Shown: positions 33,253 through 41,897, numbered from the stretch's first letter. The stretch: 64,000 bases of DNA from Streptomyces sp. S465 (GCF_026898115.1 NZ_CP114036.1:868001-932000); one strand, 5' to 3'. Numbers and translations: made by a program. Notes: a model not told the origin generated them from the sequence alone.

Positions 33253-34077
33253 GTGAGAATCGGCGTGTCCACCTTCGTCACCGACCAGGGCGTCCAGCCC
33301 GTCCCCCTGGGGCGGGCCCTCGAGGAGCGCGGGTTCGACTCGCTCTTCATCGCGGAGCACAGCCATATCCCGGTGGAGCGCCGCACCCCCTATCCGGGTG
33401 GCGGAGAGCTGCCGGAGATCTACTACCGCACCCTCGACCCGTTCGTCACGCTGAGCGCGATCGCGGCGGTCACCCGGTCGCTGCTGCTGGGGACCGGTGT
33501 CGCCCTGGTGGCGCAACGGGACCCGATCATCACCGCCCGGGAAGTGGCCTCCCTGGACCTGGTCTCCGGCGGAAGGGCGGTCTTCGGGGTCGGTATCGGC
33601 TGGAACCGCGAGGAGATGGAGAACCACGGCACGGATCCGGCCACCCGGGGCCGGCTGGTGAACGAGCGGCTCCAGGCCATCATCGCGCTGTGGACGAAGG
33701 AGAAGGCCGAATTCCACGGGGAGTTCGTGCACTTCGACCCCGTGTACCAGTGGCCCAAGCCGGTCCAGCGGCCGCATCCGCCGATCTATGTGGGCGGCGG
33801 TGAGGGCGCGTTCCGGCGGATCGCCGCCCTCGGTGACGCCTGGCTGGCCAACAGCGAGTCGCCCGAGCGCCTGCGTCCGCAGATCGAGCGGCTGCGCGAG
33901 GTGGCCGGCCGCGAGGTGCCGGTGACGGTGTACGCGGTGCCCGAGGACCCCGACGCGCTCGAGGGGTATCAGCGCCTCGGTGTGGAGCGGGTGCTGTTCT
34001 ATCTGCCGACGGTGCCGGAGGCGGAGACGATGGCGCGGCTGGACGCGATGGCGCGGATCGCCGCCCGGTTCCAGTGA
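33253..34077 (+). CDS. LLM-class F420-dependent oxidoreductase
   Basis: 274-residue luciferase-like barrel protein: RIGVSTFVTDQGVQPVPLGR at the N-terminus, FDSLFIAEHSHIPV, LLLGTGVALVAQRDPIITAREVA, SGGRAVFGVGIGWNREEMENHG and VERVLFYLPT near the end. The GIGWNREEMENHG segment is characteristic of F420-dependent LLM subfamilies rather than FMN enzymes. GTG 33253 has AAGGAG at 33242-33247. It lies 16 bp ahead of the PPOX gene and is probably co-transcribed with it. Substrate unknown. Confidence 0.87.
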   Translation: MRIGVSTFVTDQGVQPVPLGRALEERGFDSLFIAEHSHIPVERRTPYPGGGELPEIYYRTLDPFVTLSAIAAVTRSLLLGTGVALVAQRDPIITAREVASLDLVSGGRAVFGVGIGWNREEMENHGTDPATRGRLVNERLQAIIALWTKEKAEFHGEFVHFDPVYQWPKPVQRPHPPIYVGGGEGAFRRIAALGDAWLANSESPERLRPQIERLREVAGREVPVTVYAVPEDPDALEGYQRLGVERVLFYLPTVPEAETMARLDAMARIAARFQ

Positions 34078-34093
34078 GCCGCCAAGGACCACG

Positions 34094-34525
34094 ATGCCGA
34101 AGATGACGAGCGCGCAGGCGCGCGAACGTTTCGTACGGGCCCCGCTGGCCCGGCTGGCGACCGTCGGCACCGGGGACCGCCCGCATCTGGTGCCGGTGGT
34201 CTTCGCGCTGACCGGTGACACGGTGGTGATGGCCGTCGACCACAAGCCGAAGCGGACGACACGGCTGAAGCGCCTGGACAACATCCGCGCACACCCGGCG
34301 GTATGCCTCCTGGTGGACGACTACGACGAGAACTGGGACCACCTGTGGTGGGCGCGGGGCGACGGTACGGCCCGCGTCCTGCCGCCGGCGGACGAGTCGG
34401 CGGAGTCCGCGGGTCACGTCCGGCTGCTCGTGGACGCCTATCCCGCCCAGTACCGGGACCGGCCGCCGCGCGGGCCGGTCGTGGAGGTCACCGTCGAGCG
34501 GTGGAGCGGCTGGCGGGCCGTGTGA
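34094..34525 (+). CDS. PPOX-class F420-dependent enzyme (TIGR03668-like)
   Basis: 143-residue split-barrel flavin/deazaflavin-binding protein. RFVRAPLARLATVGTGDRPH and LVPVVFALTGDTVVMAVD form the first sheet, KRTTRLKRLDNIRAHPAVCL is the cofactor-binding stretch, and WDHLWWARGDGTARVLPP follows. This matches the small F420-dependent reductases of the pyridoxamine-5'-phosphate oxidase-like superfamily. AAGGA lies upstream of ATG 34094; ATG 34103 is an alternative. Placed right after the LLM gene, so two F420-type enzymes form a probable operon. Confidence 0.87.
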   Translation: MPKMTSAQARERFVRAPLARLATVGTGDRPHLVPVVFALTGDTVVMAVDHKPKRTTRLKRLDNIRAHPAVCLLVDDYDENWDHLWWARGDGTARVLPPADESAESAGHVRLLVDAYPAQYRDRPPRGPVVEVTVERWSGWRAV

Positions 34526-34540
34526 GCCCAGTGTTTGGAG

Positions 34541-34646
34541 CCGCGTCGGCGCGTGGACTCGACGTCAGGGTGTGGACTCCGCTCGGCGCGAAGCCTCCGC
34601 GTCGGCGCGTGGTCTCCGCATCTCCGCGTCAGGGCGTGGTCTCCGC
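34541..34646. repeat. Four copies of a roughly 20-bp GC-rich repeat
   Basis: Units near 34541-34560, 34561-34580, 34597-34619 and 34624-34646 share CCGCGTCRGSGYGTGGWCTC. The last unit runs into the 3' end of the DUF2267 gene. It sits between two convergent genes. Confidence 0.7.
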
Positions 34647-35006
34647 CATCCTCGCGAACTCGCTGCCCAGCTGGGACATGGCGTGGTCGTACTCCTCCCG
34701 GGAGACGGCCTCCCGGAGCGTGGCGAGGACCGCCCGGACGCCTCGGCCGGCCTCCGTCTCGGACAGCCCGGTGCGCTCCCGCACCCTGCGGATCGACTCG
34801 TCGACGTCGAAGACCTCCATCTCGTCCCGCCCCCGCCGGAGGGCTTCGCGGAGGCGCTCGGGCAGCTCCGAGGCGAGATCGCGGGCCTCGCCCGCGCTCA
34901 GCCGGGCCGCGAGGGTCTCGAGCGTGGCGCGGGTGACGTCGGCCGCTTCCTGCCGGGAGAGCTGGGTGCGGTCCGCCACGGTCTGGAAGAACTCCCTGTC
35001 GTCCAT
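34629..35006 (-). CDS. DUF2267 domain protein
   Basis: 125-residue acidic, all-helical protein: REFFQTVADRTQLSRQEAAD, TLAARLSAGEARDLASELPE, FDVDESIRRVRERTGLSETE and AVLATLREAVSREEYDHAMS correspond to the two-lobed DUF2267 repeat. The function is not known; the genes often lie among stress-response genes, as here. ATG 35006 is preceded by AGAGGGAGG. Its C-terminal codons are part of the repeat array that separates it from the PPOX gene. Confidence 0.85.
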   Translation of the reverse strand: MDDREFFQTVADRTQLSRQEAADVTRATLETLAARLSAGEARDLASELPERLREALRRGRDEMEVFDVDESIRRVRERTGLSETEAGRGVRAVLATLREAVSREEYDHAMSQLGSEFARMAETTP

Positions 35007-35209
35007 GCGGGCCTCCCTCTGACGCGCACCAGGAACCGCCTCACCCACCACCTTGCCACGCGCGTCCGCCACCCGCGAGGCACGTCCGGACCCGCCCGGA
35101 CGCCGGAGGTGTCCCGGTGGCGCGGTGTCATCAGGCGCCGGGACGGGCACGGGGGGACGATGGTGGTGTGGGCTACGGCCGTCATGTTCCCCCAAGGAGG
35201 TGGACGACC

Positions 35210-35923
35210 ATGACTTACTCCTCCGACACTCCGCACGGCGCCGGCCGGCCGAGAGAGGAACCCTATGGTCAGCCGGGACAGCGGCCCTTCGGTGAGGGCG
35301 ACCCGTACGCGACGGTGCAGAACATCCTGTCCGACGCCGCCTGGCAGGTCCTGGTGACCGCCGGTGTGGTGGCGATCGCGCTGGGTGTCATGGTGCTGGC
35401 GTGGCCGGGGGCCACTCTGGCGGTGGTCGGCGCCCTGTTCGGCGCCTATCTGGTGATCAGTGGGGCCTTTCAGCTGGCCGGGGCCTTCGGTGCGCACATA
35501 CCGGGACATCTGCGGGTGCTGAGCTTCATCACCGGGGCGCTGAGCGTGCTGCTGGGACTGCTGTGCTTCCGGGGCCCGGCCCAGTCGATCCTGCTGCTCG
35601 CGCTGTGGGTGGGCTTCTCCTGGCTGATCCGGGGCGTGATGCAGACCGCCACCGCCATCTCCGGCGAGGGCATGCCCGCCCGGGGCTGGCAGCTGTTCCT
35701 CGGCGCGATCACCATCCTGGCCGGGATCATCCTGATCGTGGCACCCTTCGGCTCGATCACCGCGCTCACCGTGGTGACCGGCATCTGGCTGCTCGCCCTC
35801 GGCATCATCGAGGTCATGCACGGCATCCAGTTGCGCACCCGCCTCGGCGGCCGCGGCGCTCCCCGCAAGGAACACCGGGGGCTGCACTTCCCGTTCCGCT
35901 CTCAGCCGCATCCTCAGCCGTAG
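35210..35923 (+). CDS. HdeD family membrane protein
   Basis: 237-residue protein with a hydrophilic Gly/Pro-rich N-terminus (about 45 residues) and six membrane helices in three hairpins. The second and third hairpins show the DUF308/HdeD signature glycines (ALFGAYLVISGAFQLAGAF, WVGFSWLIRGVMQTATA, WLLALGIIEVMHGIQLR). HdeD proteins are linked to acid and general stress. AAGGAGG (35194-35200) precedes ATG 35210. Divergent from the DUF2267 gene, with a shared 203-bp regulatory region. Confidence 0.87.
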   Translation: MTYSSDTPHGAGRPREEPYGQPGQRPFGEGDPYATVQNILSDAAWQVLVTAGVVAIALGVMVLAWPGATLAVVGALFGAYLVISGAFQLAGAFGAHIPGHLRVLSFITGALSVLLGLLCFRGPAQSILLLALWVGFSWLIRGVMQTATAISGEGMPARGWQLFLGAITILAGIILIVAPFGSITALTVVTGIWLLALGIIEVMHGIQLRTRLGGRGAPRKEHRGLHFPFRSQPHPQP

Positions 35924-35932
35924 CCCGATCCG

Positions 35933-35951
35933 CGGCCCGGTCCGCGGGCCG
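35933..35951. terminator. Bidirectional hairpin after hdeD-like gene
   Basis: CGGCCCG-loop-CGGGCCG type stem (35933-35939 and 35945-35951, 5-nt loop) between the convergent HdeD and small membrane protein genes. Confidence 0.45.
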
Positions 35952-35958
35952 GTCCGGG

Positions 35959-36117
35959 TCAGCGGGTCTGCACCCACCACGCCATCAGGCCGATGGCCGC
36001 GGTGCCGCACGCGTACGACGCGCCTCGGACGAAGTTGGCGGCGGCGAGCCGGCCGTATCGACGCCATCTGCTGCTGGAACGGCTGGGTACCGGTGGGCGA
36101 ACCTCCATGGTGTGCAT
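35959..36117 (-). CDS. Small single-helix membrane protein (52 aa)
   Basis: The N-terminal 30 residues are basic and Pro/Ser/Arg-rich, followed by one membrane helix (ASYACGTAAIGLMAWWV) and a short polar end (QTR), predicting a small bitopic protein with a positive cytoplasmic N-terminus. ATG 36117 has AAAGGGG seven bases upstream. No family is recognised. Its control region holds a perfect 17-bp palindrome, so its expression is evidently regulated. Coding is supported by ribosome site, codon bias and the conserved arrangement of a hydrophobic helix. Confidence 0.65.
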   Translation of the reverse strand: MHTMEVRPPVPSRSSSRWRRYGRLAAANFVRGASYACGTAAIGLMAWWVQTR

Positions 36118-36140
36118 ATGGAGCCCCTTTCGTGAGCGTA

Positions 36141-36157
36141 CGGACAGTGACTGTCCG
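36141..36157. promoter_or_regulatory. Perfect 17-bp palindrome upstream of the small membrane protein
   Basis: CGGACAGT-G-ACTGTCCG, perfect 8+1+8 symmetry, 24 bp before the ATG at 36117. The GGACA...TGTCC half-sites resemble TetR-family operators. No TetR gene is in the window. Confidence 0.65.
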
Positions 36158-36347
36158 ACACGAGGGAACGACGCGCTGGAGAAAGCATACAAAAGTGTGA
36201 ACTTGCACCATGCGCCGGACGCGCCGGGAAAATTCCTTTCGACACGATTTCAGGAAACCGTCGTCCAGCGTGGATTGCGGGCCGCGGGGACGCTACCGGT
36301 GGCGGTGTTCCAGTCCGAGATCCCCGGCCACCGGCTCACCGCGTTCC

Positions 36348-37502
36348 TCACGCGTGCCAGCGCAGCACCGCGCCCAGGCCACCGGCGGGTCCCGGCACTC
36401 CCTCGGGCACCAGCAGCACCTCGGTGTCGGCCACCGCCGCGGACCGCATCAGCGCGTCGTCCACGCGCGCCGGTTCGGGCGCGCGGACGCCCATGGCGCG
36501 TGCCTGGGACCGCTGCACGGCCAGCTGATCGGCGCCGGGGCCGATCCACACCTCATGGCGCATGTCGCCCCCCTCGTGCCCCAGCAGCAGCGTGGCCGCC
36601 TGGTGGCTGCGCATGACCTCCACGACCGCCGGCACCCCCTCCGCCGCCCCGCTGCTCGGCGTCGCGGTGGCGTCGTGCCCGCCCAGGCCCGGTCCGCCGG
36701 GGCGGCCCCGCCCGGCGCGGAAGAGGTCGAGGACCGACTCCAGATGGGCACGGGCGTGCTCCGCCCGCGCGTGGGCGATCTCCGTGTCGAGCAGCTCGGA
36801 GCAGCCGGCGGCCCTGCTGCCGTGGCGCATCTCCGCCACCTGGTCCCGCAGCGGCTCGGGCAGCCGGTCGCGTACCGCCCGGCGCCCGCGCGGGTCACCG
36901 GCCAGGACCAGCAGTTCGGCCTCGCCGTCGGCCCACCGCCGCTCCAGCTCGTCGGCCACCCGGTCGGCGGTCTGCTCCCAGGTGTTCCCGACCCGGTTGC
37001 GGTAGTGCCACTCCTGGCGGTCGGCGGGCACCGACCGGTGGCCCCGGCCGTACACCCTGCCGCCCGCGGCGCGGCCCGCCGGGCGGGTACCGGTGTCGTC
37101 CCGCAGTTCCAGATCGGCGCCCGCCTGGTCGACGAGGGCCACCAGACAGACCGGCCACTCACCGCGCAACGAGGCCAGCGGCGCCACCCGGGGCAGCGCG
37201 GACCAGGACGTCTCGACATCGAGCGGGGCCGTGGCCAGCGGCAGGTCGAGCAGCACCTCGCCGCCCGTCGCGAACAGCGCCCGCCCCGCGGAGGCCCTGG
37301 CCTCCTGCTCATCGGCCAGCCGCGCGACCACCGCGTCACAGGTGGCGCGGTCGGCGCCCTGGCCGGCCAGCTGGTCCGCCACGAACCGCTCCCGCAGTCG
37401 GCGCCGCCTGGGCGCGTCCTCCATGGTGCGGGAGGTGTCCATGTACACGCACGCCCATGGACCGGGGCGGTCGAACAACGGCTTCAGGAATCCAACGTCC
37501 AT
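36348..37502 (-). CDS. eRF1-like (baeRF/Rv2629-type) protein
   Basis: 384-residue protein of the bacterial/archaeal release-factor-1-like group. The N-terminal domain starts FLKPLFDRPGPWACVYMDTS, the central peptidyl-hydrolase-like domain has VCLVALVDQAGADLELRDD and RVGNTWEQTADRVADELERR, and the C-terminal eL30-like domain carries LLVPEGVP. Homologues are linked to ribosome rescue and hibernation or stress in actinobacteria; direct function is unproved. The GGQ motif of true release factors is not seen. ATG 37502 is preceded by GGGGGAGG. Divergent from polX. Confidence 0.8.
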   Translation of the reverse strand: MDVGFLKPLFDRPGPWACVYMDTSRTMEDAPRRRRLRERFVADQLAGQGADRATCDAVVARLADEQEARASAGRALFATGGEVLLDLPLATAPLDVETSWSALPRVAPLASLRGEWPVCLVALVDQAGADLELRDDTGTRPAGRAAGGRVYGRGHRSVPADRQEWHYRNRVGNTWEQTADRVADELERRWADGEAELLVLAGDPRGRRAVRDRLPEPLRDQVAEMRHGSRAAGCSELLDTEIAHARAEHARAHLESVLDLFRAGRGRPGGPGLGGHDATATPSSGAAEGVPAVVEVMRSHQAATLLLGHEGGDMRHEVWIGPGADQLAVQRSQARAMGVRAPEPARVDDALMRSAAVADTEVLLVPEGVPGPAGGLGAVLRWHA

Positions 37503-37620
37503 GACCTCCCCCAAACCCGGGGAACCACACGGCCGGAACCGGTCGACCCGACGTCCTCGGATCACGGTTCCACTCCTGTCCCCAGCATCCCTCCACCTCA
37601 CCGGGATCGCCAGGGACGAC

Positions 37621-37626
37621 TAGAAT
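37621..37626 (+). promoter_or_regulatory. -10 element of a leaderless polX transcript
   Basis: TAGAAT, an excellent housekeeping -10, ends 7 bases before the ATG at 37634, and no ribosome site precedes that ATG. Transcription should begin at or next to the start codon. The -35 region is weak. Confidence 0.6.
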
Positions 37627-37633
37627 CGCTGTC

Positions 37634-39379
37634 ATGGCTCGCTCCAACGAGGAGGTCGAAGCCCTCCTGCGTGAGTACGCCGATCTCCTCCTGATCACGG
37701 GCGGGGACGCGTACCGGGCGCGTGCCTATGAGAAGGCCGCCCGCGCGATCGGCGGCCACCCGGCCGACATCTCGCAGTTCGACGCCAAGGGGTTGCGGGA
37801 GATCCCCAATGTAGGCCGGTCGATCGCCGACAAGGTGGTCGAGTATCTGCGCACCGGGACCATGCCCGCCGTCGAGGAGGCGCGCGCCGCGATCCCGGCC
37901 GGGGTGCGGGAGCTGACCGCCATCCCGGCGCTCGGCCCCAAGAAGGCCATGATCCTCTACGAGGAGCTGCGGATCTCCTCGATCGACCAGCTGGCGGGGG
38001 CGATCGAGGAACACCAGCTGCGCGATCTCAAGGGCTTCGGGCCGAAGTCCGAGGAGAACATCCTCCACGGCATCGAGATGATGCGCGCCGTCGGCCGGCG
38101 CATCCCGCTCCACGAGGCCATGGAGGTGGCCGATGACATCGTCTCCGCCCTGTCCCGGGTGCCCGGCTGCCGGCGGTGTGCGTACGCGGGGTCGCTGCGC
38201 CGGATGAAGGAGACCGTGGGCGATGTGGACATCCTGGTCGCGGCGGAGGAATCCGGCCCGTTCATGGAGGCGTTCACCGGGCTGCCGCTCACCTCCGAGG
38301 TGATCGCACACGGCGGTAAGAAGACCTCGATCCGCACCACGAAGGGGCTCCAGGTGGATCTGCGGGTCCTGCCACTGGACTCGTGGGGCGCGGGGCTGCT
38401 CTACTTCACCGGCTCCAAGGCGCACAACATCCGCGTCCGCGCGATCGCGGTGCGCCATGGCCTCAAACTCTCCGAGTACGGCCTCTTCGAGACCAAGAGC
38501 GGGAAGACCGTCGCCTCACGGAGCGAGGAGGACGTCTACGCCCGGCTCGGCATGGACTGGATCCCGCCGACGCTGCGCGAGGACCGGGGCGAGGTCAAGG
38601 CCGCCCTCGAAGGCCAACTCCCCCGGCTGGTGACGGAATCCGATCTGCGGGGCGATCTGCACACCCACACCGATCTCACCGACGGGCTGGAACCGCTGGA
38701 AGCCATGATCGACAAGGCGGAGCGGCGCGGATACGCGTACTACGCCATCACCGATCACGCGCCCAAGCTGTACATGCAGCAGATGACCGAGGAGAAGATG
38801 CTGGCCCAGCGGGAGCGGGTGCGCCGGCTCGACCGGGGACGCGGCCACCGGGACACCCGGCTGCTGCACGGAGTGGAGCTGAACATCGACGCCGACGGGG
38901 ACGTGGACTGGCCGCCCGACTTCCTCGACGACTTCGATCTGTGCGTGGCCTCGGTGCACACCCATTTCGGCCAGCCCCGCGACGTCATGACCCGGCGGCT
39001 CGTGAGGGCCTGCGAGAACCCGAACGTCCATGTCATCGGCCATCCGACGACCCGGCTGATCGGCAAACGGCCGGGCATCGACGCCGACTTGGACGAGGTG
39101 TTCGACGCCTGCGCCCGCACCGGCACCGCGCTGGAGATCAACGCGCATCCGGACCGGCTCGACCTGTCGGACGAGAACATCCTGCGGGCCAAGTCGCACG
39201 GGGTGGTGTTCGCCCTGGACAGCGACGCCCACTCGACCCGGGACCTGGACAACATGCGGTACGGGGTGGGCATGGCCCAGCGGGGCTGGCTCACCCCGGA
39301 CGACATCATCAACACCTGGCCGCTGACCCGGCTGCGGCGTTTCCTGCGCAAGGACACGGGGCACCAGCCTGCCACATGA
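37634..39379 (+). CDS. polX: DNA polymerase/3'-5' exonuclease PolX
   Basis: 581-residue family X DNA polymerase for base-excision and gap repair. Residues 1-80 form a helix-hairpin-helix-rich 8-kDa domain (YRARAYEKAARAIGGHPADI, GLREIPNVGRSIADKVVEYL). The fingers/palm domain holds the catalytic pair Asp197/Asp199 in GDVDILVA. From residue 341 comes a PHP domain (DLHTHTDLTDGLEPLEAMI, YAITDHAPKLYM, HGVELNIDADG, EINAHPDRLDLSD, FALDSDAHST) that gives 3'-5' exonuclease activity. Length is normal. It overlaps the glycosylase gene (ATGA), forming a repair operon. Confidence 0.95.
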   Translation: MARSNEEVEALLREYADLLLITGGDAYRARAYEKAARAIGGHPADISQFDAKGLREIPNVGRSIADKVVEYLRTGTMPAVEEARAAIPAGVRELTAIPALGPKKAMILYEELRISSIDQLAGAIEEHQLRDLKGFGPKSEENILHGIEMMRAVGRRIPLHEAMEVADDIVSALSRVPGCRRCAYAGSLRRMKETVGDVDILVAAEESGPFMEAFTGLPLTSEVIAHGGKKTSIRTTKGLQVDLRVLPLDSWGAGLLYFTGSKAHNIRVRAIAVRHGLKLSEYGLFETKSGKTVASRSEEDVYARLGMDWIPPTLREDRGEVKAALEGQLPRLVTESDLRGDLHTHTDLTDGLEPLEAMIDKAERRGYAYYAITDHAPKLYMQQMTEEKMLAQRERVRRLDRGRGHRDTRLLHGVELNIDADGDVDWPPDFLDDFDLCVASVHTHFGQPRDVMTRRLVRACENPNVHVIGHPTTRLIGKRPGIDADLDEVFDACARTGTALEINAHPDRLDLSDENILRAKSHGVVFALDSDAHSTRDLDNMRYGVGMAQRGWLTPDDIINTWPLTRLRRFLRKDTGHQPAT

Positions 39380-40152
39380 GCACCTTCGAACCCGCACACT
39401 CCTACCCCGCCCGTCAGGCCCCCGCCGCCGGAACCCTCGCCGGGCTGGACGAACGGCTGATCCACTGCCGCGCCTGCCCCCGGCTGGTCGAGTGGCGGGA
39501 GGAGGCCGCCCGCACCAAGCGCCGGGCCTTCGCCGACTGGGACTACTGGGGGCGGCCGGTGCCCGGGTTCGGGCCGCCGGACGCCGCGGTGGCGCTCGTG
39601 GGGCTCGCACCGGCCGCCCACGGCGCCAACCGCACGGGCCGGATGTTCACCGGCGACCGCTCCGGCGACTTCCTGTACGCGGCGCTGTACGACCTGGGGC
39701 TGGCCAACCAGCCCACCGCCACCCACCGCGACGACGGCCTGGAGCTGCGCGGGGTCAGGATCACCTCGCCGGTGCACTGCGCCCCGCCCGCCAACCGGCC
39801 CACCCCCGAGGAGCGGGACACCTGCCGCCCGTGGCTGGCCCGGGAGCTGCGGCTGCTGCGGCCGACGCTGCGGTCCGCCGTGGTGCTCGGCGCGTTCGGC
39901 TGGCAGGCCGTGATGCCCGCGCTGGCGGAGGCCGGATGGGCCGTGTCCCGGCCGCGTCCGGTGTTCGCGCACGGCGCGCGGATCACCCTGCGAGCGGCCG
40001 ACGGCGGGGCGCCGCTCACGCTCTTCGGCTGCTATCACGTGAGCCAGCAGAACACCTTCACCGGACGGCTCACCCCGGCCATGCTGCGCGAGGTGCTCGC
40101 CGCCGCGGCGGAGGCGGCCGGACTACCGGCCCCGCGCCCCGGCCCGTCCTGA
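39376..40152 (+). CDS. Uracil-DNA glycosylase, family 5 type (UdgB-like)
   Basis: 258-residue iron-sulphur DNA glycosylase. CRACPRLVEWREEAARTKRR and the later HCAPPANRPTPEERDTCRPWL supply the four cluster cysteines. GLAPAAHGANRTGRMFTGDRSG is the active-site motif (GLAPAAHG lacks the acidic residue of family 4, which points to family 5 UdgB). GCYHVSQQNTFTGRLT is the His-containing DNA-binding loop. It excises uracil and related deaminated bases; PolX could then fill the gap. ATG overlaps the polX stop. Its end is 14 bp from the convergent protease gene. Confidence 0.93.
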   Translation: MSTFEPAHSYPARQAPAAGTLAGLDERLIHCRACPRLVEWREEAARTKRRAFADWDYWGRPVPGFGPPDAAVALVGLAPAAHGANRTGRMFTGDRSGDFLYAALYDLGLANQPTATHRDDGLELRGVRITSPVHCAPPANRPTPEERDTCRPWLARELRLLRPTLRSAVVLGAFGWQAVMPALAEAGWAVSRPRPVFAHGARITLRAADGGAPLTLFGCYHVSQQNTFTGRLTPAMLREVLAAAAEAAGLPAPRPGPS

Positions 40153-40166
40153 CGACGGCGGCCGGA

Positions 40167-41492
40167 TCAGTCGCGTCCCCGGGCCGAACCGCTGCCGGTG
40201 TCCCCGGCACCCGCGTCGCCCGCTCCGGCACCGCCCGCCGCGCCACCGGCACCACCGGCGGCGTCACCGCCACCGGCGCCGCCATCGGCGCCGATGACCG
40301 CACCGGTGGCCTCCAGCGCGGCGGTCACCGGCTGGAAGAACGTCTCGCCGCCCTGGGTGCAGTCGCCGCTGCCGCCGGACGTCAGTCCGACCGCCGCGTC
40401 CCCGGCGAACATCGCACCGCCGCTGTCGCCGGGCTCGGCGCACACATCGGTGCGGATGAGGCCGTTGACGATATCGCCGTCGCCGTAGTTCACCGTGGCG
40501 TCGAGGCCGGTGACCGTGCCGTCGGTGACGCCGGTCGTGGAGCCTGAGCGGCGCACCCGAAGGCCCACGCTCGCCTCGACGGCGCGCCCGATCTGCTGGG
40601 TGCTGCCGTCCCCCAGGTCGACCGTGCCGGCCGCCTGGGTGGTGGCGTCGTCGTACATCACCAGCGCGAAGTCGCTCTCCGGGAACCGGGAGTCCCGCAC
40701 CGTACCCACCTGCTGGGCCCCGGCCTGGTCCGAGCTCCAGGTCCGGGACACGTTGCCACAGTGACCGGCGGTCAGGAAGCCCGGTGCGCCGTCCACGCTG
40801 ACGTTGAAGCCCAGCGAACAGCGGGCGCCGCCGCCGAAGATGGCATCGCCGCCGTCGAGCCCTCCGGCCGCGTCGCCGCCCCCGCCGGCGTCCCCCGCGC
40901 CTGCGGCACCGGCACCGTCCGCGCCCTGGTCCCCCGTGCCGCCGTGGTCGCCGGGCCGGGCCGTCCCACCGCCGTCGAACCTCCTGAACTCGCCCTCGGT
41001 GCGCTTGACGCTCACCGTGCCCGCCATCCGGTCCGTGGTCCCGGTCAGCGCGGCCCACTTCGCGCCGGTCACCGTACGGTCGGCGGTCACCTGGACCGTG
41101 TTGGTCACCGGGTCGATCGACCAGGCGGTGCCGGGGACCGACGCGTCGCTGCTCAGCGTCTTGGCGGCGGCCTTCAGATCGGCCATGCTGTTCCGCACGA
41201 CCTTCGCCACGGCGCCCTTGGCCCGGACGTCCTCGGCGGCGTCCTCGTTCACCACGTTCATGACCAGTCGGCGGTTGGTGGTGTCGTAGTACCAGCCCGC
41301 GCCGTCCGCACCGAGGTCCGAGGCGAGACTTTGCGCGAGCTTCACCGCGACCGGGGACGAGAAGGCCGTGGCGCTCGACGTCCTGTCCTGGCTCGCGTTG
41401 GCGTGGGGCAGCGCAATGGCCGCCGCCCCCAGCGCGGCGAGGGCGGCTCCGGACAGGACGAGGGTCCGCTTGTTCACACGTCGATGGCTCAA
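40167..41492 (-). CDS. Secreted S1 family serine protease (streptogrisin type)
   Basis: 441-residue secreted protease. Signal peptide about 1-36 (KRTLVLSGAALAALGAAAIA), alpha-lytic-protease-type propeptide about 45-165 (AVKLAQSLASDLGADGAGWY, AWSIDPVTNTVQVTADRTV), then a 45-residue Gly/Asp/Ala-rich linker, and the chymotrypsin-fold domain from about 215 (DAIFGGGARCSLGFNV). Triad: His244 in TAGHCGN, Asp274 in ESDFALVMY, Ser357 in GDSGGAMF. It ends in a second Gly/Ala/Asp-rich tail of about 40 residues. TTG 41492 is used because GGAGGT lies 8 bases before it; GTG 41477 lacks a site. Confidence 0.92.
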   Translation of the reverse strand: MSHRRVNKRTLVLSGAALAALGAAAIALPHANASQDRTSSATAFSSPVAVKLAQSLASDLGADGAGWYYDTTNRRLVMNVVNEDAAEDVRAKGAVAKVVRNSMADLKAAAKTLSSDASVPGTAWSIDPVTNTVQVTADRTVTGAKWAALTGTTDRMAGTVSVKRTEGEFRRFDGGGTARPGDHGGTGDQGADGAGAAGAGDAGGGGDAAGGLDGGDAIFGGGARCSLGFNVSVDGAPGFLTAGHCGNVSRTWSSDQAGAQQVGTVRDSRFPESDFALVMYDDATTQAAGTVDLGDGSTQQIGRAVEASVGLRVRRSGSTTGVTDGTVTGLDATVNYGDGDIVNGLIRTDVCAEPGDSGGAMFAGDAAVGLTSGGSGDCTQGGETFFQPVTAALEATGAVIGADGGAGGGDAAGGAGGAAGGAGAGDAGAGDTGSGSARGRD

Positions 41493-41897
41493 CTCACTGA
41501 CCTCCAGTCGGGGATGCGCGACGGGCGGGTGCGGAGCGCCTGCCGCGTTCCGCCCCGCCCCGCGCGGGGCCACCACGTCGTACGCGGGGGCGTTGACCCC
41601 GTTCTCACCCGTACTCACGGTGTGATGAATGGCTGCGCGGAACGCTCCGGACGGGTAGGCTCCGCCGGTTCGGCCGACCTCGGCCGACCTCGGCCGGATC
41701 GTCGGCCTCGGTGGTCGGTAAGGCCACCGCGTTCGACTCCCGAAGCCTCGCATGGCTCCATGAGAGGTTGCGTCACATATCGCGCGAGTTCTGGTGACAC
41801 ATCTTGACGCCCCGTTCAGGTGGATGAAGCATGCATCCGGCAAGAGCGCTCTCAACCCCCCGCATCTTTCACTTCCTGAACTCAGGAGAGTCGTGTC
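41493..41897. other. 405-bp divergent intergenic region
   Basis: No gene is seen. It holds the promoters of the protease and the beta-helix protein. CGGCCGACCT is repeated in tandem at 41671-41680 and 41681-41690, with a degenerate third copy after it. TTGACG (41804-41809) with AAGCAT (41827-41832) at 17 bp is a possible promoter for the rightward gene. Confidence 0.5.

Noticed and set aside
35100..35209. GTGT-N16-GGGCAC as a SigB-type promoter for the HdeD gene
   Set aside because: One mismatch in the key -10 and no independent support; not listed as a feature.
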